Assembly: GCF_944324995.1 (NCBI RefSeq)
Contig: NZ_CALUYL010000001.1
Location: 124,001 to 188,000, forward strand
Length of the DNA: 64,000 nt
Direction: 5' to 3'
Origin: an uncultured Mailhella sp.
GTDB lineage: Bacteria; Desulfobacterota; Desulfovibrionia; Desulfovibrionales; Desulfovibrionaceae
Shown: one piece after another, positions 61,148 to 64,000 of the stretch
Numbering within the stretch: position 1 is the stretch's first letter
Layout of the letters: each line of letters begins with the position of its first letter
Position numbers and translations under genes: made by a program
Notes under the pieces: model-generated
Told to the model about the DNA's origin: nothing
Database searches by the model: none
What the model saw: only the letters and a program-made list of their open reading frames with translations

Positions 61148-61707
61148 ATAAACTCCCCTGTTAAAAAGATAATTTGCGTTGCGACACCCGCAACCGGCAC
61201 TCAAAATAATATTATTCAAAAAAAGTTCAACAAGTTTATTTTTCTCGGATATTTTTTGACCATTGCTGTTTTTACTAAATAATTAGTGATAGTTACAATT
61301 AAAAACTCAAAAAAAAGCCTCTTTTCGCCATGTGCCTGATAGAGCAAGCTCAACAGAACGAGCTTTTCTTTTTTTTTCTTTTTAATTCAAGATATTAAAT
61401 GGAGAGTTCTTTTTGTGCCATTTCATTTCCGAAAAAAATATTTTTTCTCAAAAAAAAATTTTTCAGTGCCGTAGGAGTTCTTCCCGTCAGAACACGGGCA
61501 ACACACAGGCGGATAAGCAACAATTATATAATTTCATTATCATTTTATTGAAGCTTTCGGATATGAAGCGCTCCAGAGATGAAAATTTCCGCTCGAAGTC
61601 GTCCCAAAAGGACATCTTTTCAGCACGCGACGCCAAAAAACGGAAAATCCGCCTCAAAATTTTTAAAAGCACAGCTTTTTCACCTGGTTGTCTCTATTTT
61701 TTCATAT
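61148..61707. other. AT-rich gap; possible small RNA region
   Basis: The gap between the YeiH-like gene and the third sigma-54 activator is 825 bases and markedly AT-rich, with many A and T runs. No protein gene is supported. A plus-strand frame from a TTG at 61413 to 61709 has a GGAGAG element before it but encodes a Lys/Phe/Ser-rich chain that resembles nothing. I see no clear -24/-12 promoter for the YeiH-like operon. The T-tailed hairpin at 61708-61731 implies some plus-strand transcript. Confidence 0.45.
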
Positions 61708-61731
61708 GACGCCGCATTTCGGCGTCTTTTT
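61708..61731 (+). terminator. Orphan intrinsic terminator on the plus strand
   Basis: GACGCCG (61708-61714) pairs perfectly with CGGCGTC (61720-61726) over CATTT, followed by five T residues. No plus-strand gene is known upstream, so it may end a small RNA. Confidence 0.7.
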
Positions 61732-61915
61732 GCCCCCTTTCCTCTCCTTCTTCAGAAGATTCGAGAAGTCTTTTGGCTTTTCCTCGTTTGAAGAAAACTT
61801 TTTCCCCAGACCGAGCGGCCTCCGCTCCAGCATTAACTTACTAAAAAATCAAGTAAATTTATGTATTCCTCAAACTGACGGCTCAGCAGTGCGCCTGTAC
61901 AAGCTTCGCAATAAT

Positions 61916-61937
61916 ACAGGCGGAGTCCGCCGCCTGT
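61916..61937 (-). terminator. Hairpin after the third sigma-54 activator
   Basis: ACAGGCGG (61916-61923) pairs perfectly with CCGCCTGT (61930-61937). On the minus strand only ATTATTG follows. It is 35 bases after the stop of the activator gene. Confidence 0.5.
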
Positions 61938-61972
61938 GCGACAAACTCCGCCCGATCTGCATTGTCAATTCA

Positions 61973-63994
61973 TCATGAAACATTATCTTTTAAATATTTT
62001 GCCAGATTTACAATCATGTCTATTTGTTCTTTGGACAAATTTCGTATTTCCCGACCGATGTCGCTTCTGTCGTTTTCATTTTTATCATGCCTCGAGATAT
62101 TATACTTTTTTATTTTATAATACAGTGTACTCCTCGGAATGTTCAATTCCTGAACGGCATTTTTTATATTCCATCCATTTTTCTCAAGAACATCAAGAAT
62201 ATGTTCACGCTCGTTATGTACTTTTATAGAATTTTTATGTCGCAAACTGCTTTCTTTGATCACACTCGGCAAATCTGAGGCAGAGATCACCGGCCCTGAG
62301 GTCAAGTATACGGCACGCTCCATAACGTTCTCAAGCTCTCGAATATTTCCAGGCCAGGAATAGTCATTGAGCATCTGCACAGCTTCCTGCGAAAGTCCCT
62401 CCACATGTTTTCCCGCCTGCTGCGAGCTCTTTCTGATGAAATATCGCGCCAGAACTTCAATATCGCCGGTTCGATCGCGCAGCGGCGGCAGACTGATGGG
62501 AAACACGTTCAGGCGGTAATACAGATCCTCCCGGAACCGATGCTCCCGAATAAGCTGCAGAAGATCCCGATTGGTGGCCGCAATCACGCGCACGTCCACG
62601 ATTCTCGCCGTCTTGCCCCCTATGCGCATCACCTCCCGACTCTGAAGCAGACGCAGCAGATTGACCTGCACGTCCATGGGCATTTCGCCTATTTCATCAA
62701 GAAAAATGGTTCCTTCGTCAGCGAGTTCAAATTTGCCCGGCTTGCCGTGCCTGCTTGCTCCGGTAAACGAGCCCTCCGTATAGCCAAAAAGCTCGCTCTG
62801 TATGAGCTCCCTAGGCAACGCGCCGCAGTTGACTACCACAAAAGGTTTTCCGGCGCGTCTGCTTGCATTGTGAATGGCCTGCGCAAACAACTCCTTGCCG
62901 GTTCCGCTCTCTCCCAAAAGAAGCACCGTGGAGTTGGACGGTGCTATGCGCCTGGCGCTGTTGAGCGTCTGTTCAATATTGGCCGAATTGCCGAGGATAT
63001 CTTTAAACTGAAATGTCGGCTTCATTCCGGTCATCCGATTGGCAAAATCGCGCATCCTTCCCATTTCCTTCAGGGTTATCAGCATGCTCCCCGACGATTT
63101 GTTGAGCGCGCCGGACATCACGCAGGGAAGGGAAACGTTGTCAATGCGCTGAATCAGCGTAGTGTCCACATCATTGAAAGGCGTTCCTTCATCCAGAAAC
63201 GCCCGCGTGCTTCTGCTGAACTCTATGACGTCCGTCACCAGACTGCCCACAGGCGTACTCTTTAGTTTCAATAATTTCAGTGCATTACTGTTCATAGTTC
63301 GGATATTTTTTGAAGCGTCGAGCGCAATGATGCCCTCTTCCAGAAGTTCGATGAGGGTGTGCTGTTCCTCAAGCAGCTCGCGCAGATGCATCTGCTGGGA
63401 AATGGCGTACACGGCCGTGCCCAGCATGCCCGATGTATGAGAATGAAAGCTTTCTGCGGCGGTGGTCACGCCCAAAATGCCGATCACATCGTGATTATGA
63501 CCGAAAATAGGCGCCGCCGAACACACCAGACCATGATGATACCGGCAGTAATGTTCCGCGCCGAATATCTCTATCTGTCGCTTTTCTTCCAGACATGTGC
63601 CTATGCCGATGGTGCCCAGATACTCTTCCCGAGAAAACATTCCGGGCACGTGCAACTCCGAGTCCTCGGGCAGCACTCTCAGAACCATGCCCATGCTGTT
63701 GGCCAGCACCATGGTGGTCATGGTGCCGGAGATCATGGAAAAAATTTTTTCCATGATGACCCGTGAAGACTCAATGAGGGGGGCATTGAGCACTGTCTGC
63801 TCCCTGAGCTGCGCAGGCGAGGCAACCTTGCTCACAGGCTTGAGAGGGTCCACCCCGTACTGACGGCAGCGCTGCCAGGAACGATAAATGAACTCCCGTA
63901 TGATGGTTCGATCGACGTCCTTTCCTTTCTGAAAATTTTCCCATTGTTCATAAATTCGCTGACTGTTTCTCAGGCTTGCTGCGGCAAATGTCAT
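61973..63994 (-). CDS. AcoR-like sigma-54-dependent activator with GAF and PAS sensors
   Basis: The 673-residue enhancer-binding protein is built like AcoR. A GAF domain (about 75-205) follows a helical N-terminus (RSWQRCRQYGVDP), then comes a PAS-like domain (about 210-315), an AAA+ domain with Walker A GESGTGKE (361-368) and Walker [10 protein letters not shown], and a Fis-type helix-turn-helix (LNIPRSTLYYKIKKYNI). The sigma-54 contact loop reads GSFTGA (408-413) instead of GAFTGA, a variant seen in part of the family. A C-terminal tail of about 40 charged residues follows. The gene lies upstream of, and points towards, the YeiH-like operon. The ATG at 63994 is six bases from the window end, so its promoter is not visible. 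Confidence 0.9.
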   Translation of the reverse strand: MTFAAASLRNSQRIYEQWENFQKGKDVDRTIIREFIYRSWQRCRQYGVDPLKPVSKVASPAQLREQTVLNAPLIESSRVIMEKIFSMISGTMTTMVLANSMGMVLRVLPEDSELHVPGMFSREEYLGTIGIGTCLEEKRQIEIFGAEHYCRYHHGLVCSAAPIFGHNHDVIGILGVTTAAESFHSHTSGMLGTAVYAISQQMHLRELLEEQHTLIELLEEGIIALDASKNIRTMNSNALKLLKLKSTPVGSLVTDVIEFSRSTRAFLDEGTPFNDVDTTLIQRIDNVSLPCVMSGALNKSSGSMLITLKEMGRMRDFANRMTGMKPTFQFKDILGNSANIEQTLNSARRIAPSNSTVLLLGESGTGKELFAQAIHNASRRAGKPFVVVNCGALPRELIQSELFGYTEGSFTGASRHGKPGKFELADEGTIFLDEIGEMPMDVQVNLLRLLQSREVMRIGGKTARIVDVRVIAATNRDLLQLIREHRFREDLYYRLNVFPISLPPLRDRTGDIEVLARYFIRKSSQQAGKHVEGLSQEAVQMLNDYSWPGNIRELENVMERAVYLTSGPVISASDLPSVIKESSLRHKNSIKVHNEREHILDVLEKNGWNIKNAVQELNIPRSTLYYKIKKYNISRHDKNENDRSDIGREIRNLSKEQIDMIVNLAKYLKDNVS

Positions 63995-64000
63995 ACGCTT

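Noticed and set aside
61410-61425. TGGCAC on the minus strand as a -24 element for the YeiH-like operon
   Set aside because: The -12 position reads GAAC instead of TTGC, and the distance to the gene is about 265 bases. I cannot support it.
61413-61709. TTG-initiated 98-codon frame in the AT-rich gap
   Set aside because: A GGAGAG element precedes it, but the product is Lys/Phe/Ser-rich without likeness to any family. A non-coding transcript explains the terminator better.

Overview
The window looks like chromosome from an anaerobic, GC-rich deltaproteobacterium of the Desulfovibrionaceae type. This is an inference from several traits: AprAB-like flavoprotein/ferredoxin pairs, sigma-54 activators with GAF or TPR sensor domains, a TRAP transporter, a membrane pyrophosphatase, a GCYH-IB folate enzyme, and Uup and PolA of proteobacterial type. 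No 16S gene or other decisive marker is present, so the genus is open. Protein-coding genes fill most of the sequence, usually in short operons closed by strong GC-rich hairpins. I see no CRISPR array, insertion sequence, integrase or rRNA gene.

Layout. 1-3.6 kb: a cut-off gene and trkH-trkA potassium uptake. 4.1 kb: tRNA-Val(UAC). 4.3-17.8 kb: two catabolic or respiratory cassettes flanking a 1025-residue sigma-54 activator. The left one is flavoprotein + ferredoxin + SSS symporter with a small accessory protein. The right one is a GltD/ferredoxin fusion + flavoprotein + SLC13-like permease behind a textbook -24/-12 promoter. 18-19.7 kb: glnB-like and amtB behind another -24/-12 promoter. 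20.3-26.1 kb: envelope genes (lipoproteins, HtrA-type protease) and a histidine kinase/response regulator pair. 26.2-29.2 kb: ispH, murJ and a papain-like hydrolase. 29.5-44 kb: metK, an MBL-fold hydrolase, uup, polA, hppA, an MFS permease, nikR-folE2 and putP. 44.2-48.7 kb: ppsA and a GAPDH with NADP-type residues. 49.1-51 kb: phoB-phoR, then tRNA-Thr(CGU). 51.3-58.7 kb, less GC-biased: a DctP remnant, then a TRAP transporter + ferredoxin + flavoprotein operon with a divergent sigma-54 activator and its promoter. 59.2-64 kb: a YeiH-like exporter with two small proteins, an AT-rich gap, and a third sigma-54 activator.

The main theme is a repeated module. Three times in 52 kb a cytoplasmic flavoprotein of the AprA/FrdA superfamily is paired with two [4Fe-4S] clusters and a substrate transporter. 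Each time a different transporter family is used: SSS, SLC13-like or TRAP. Two of the three have clear sigma-54 control. In the middle cassette an NAD(P)H-oxidoreductase (GltD) domain appears to lie inside the ferredoxin, with one cluster on each side of it. I infer three parallel import-and-reduce (or oxidise) routes for small carboxylates or related compounds. The substrates cannot be read from sequence.
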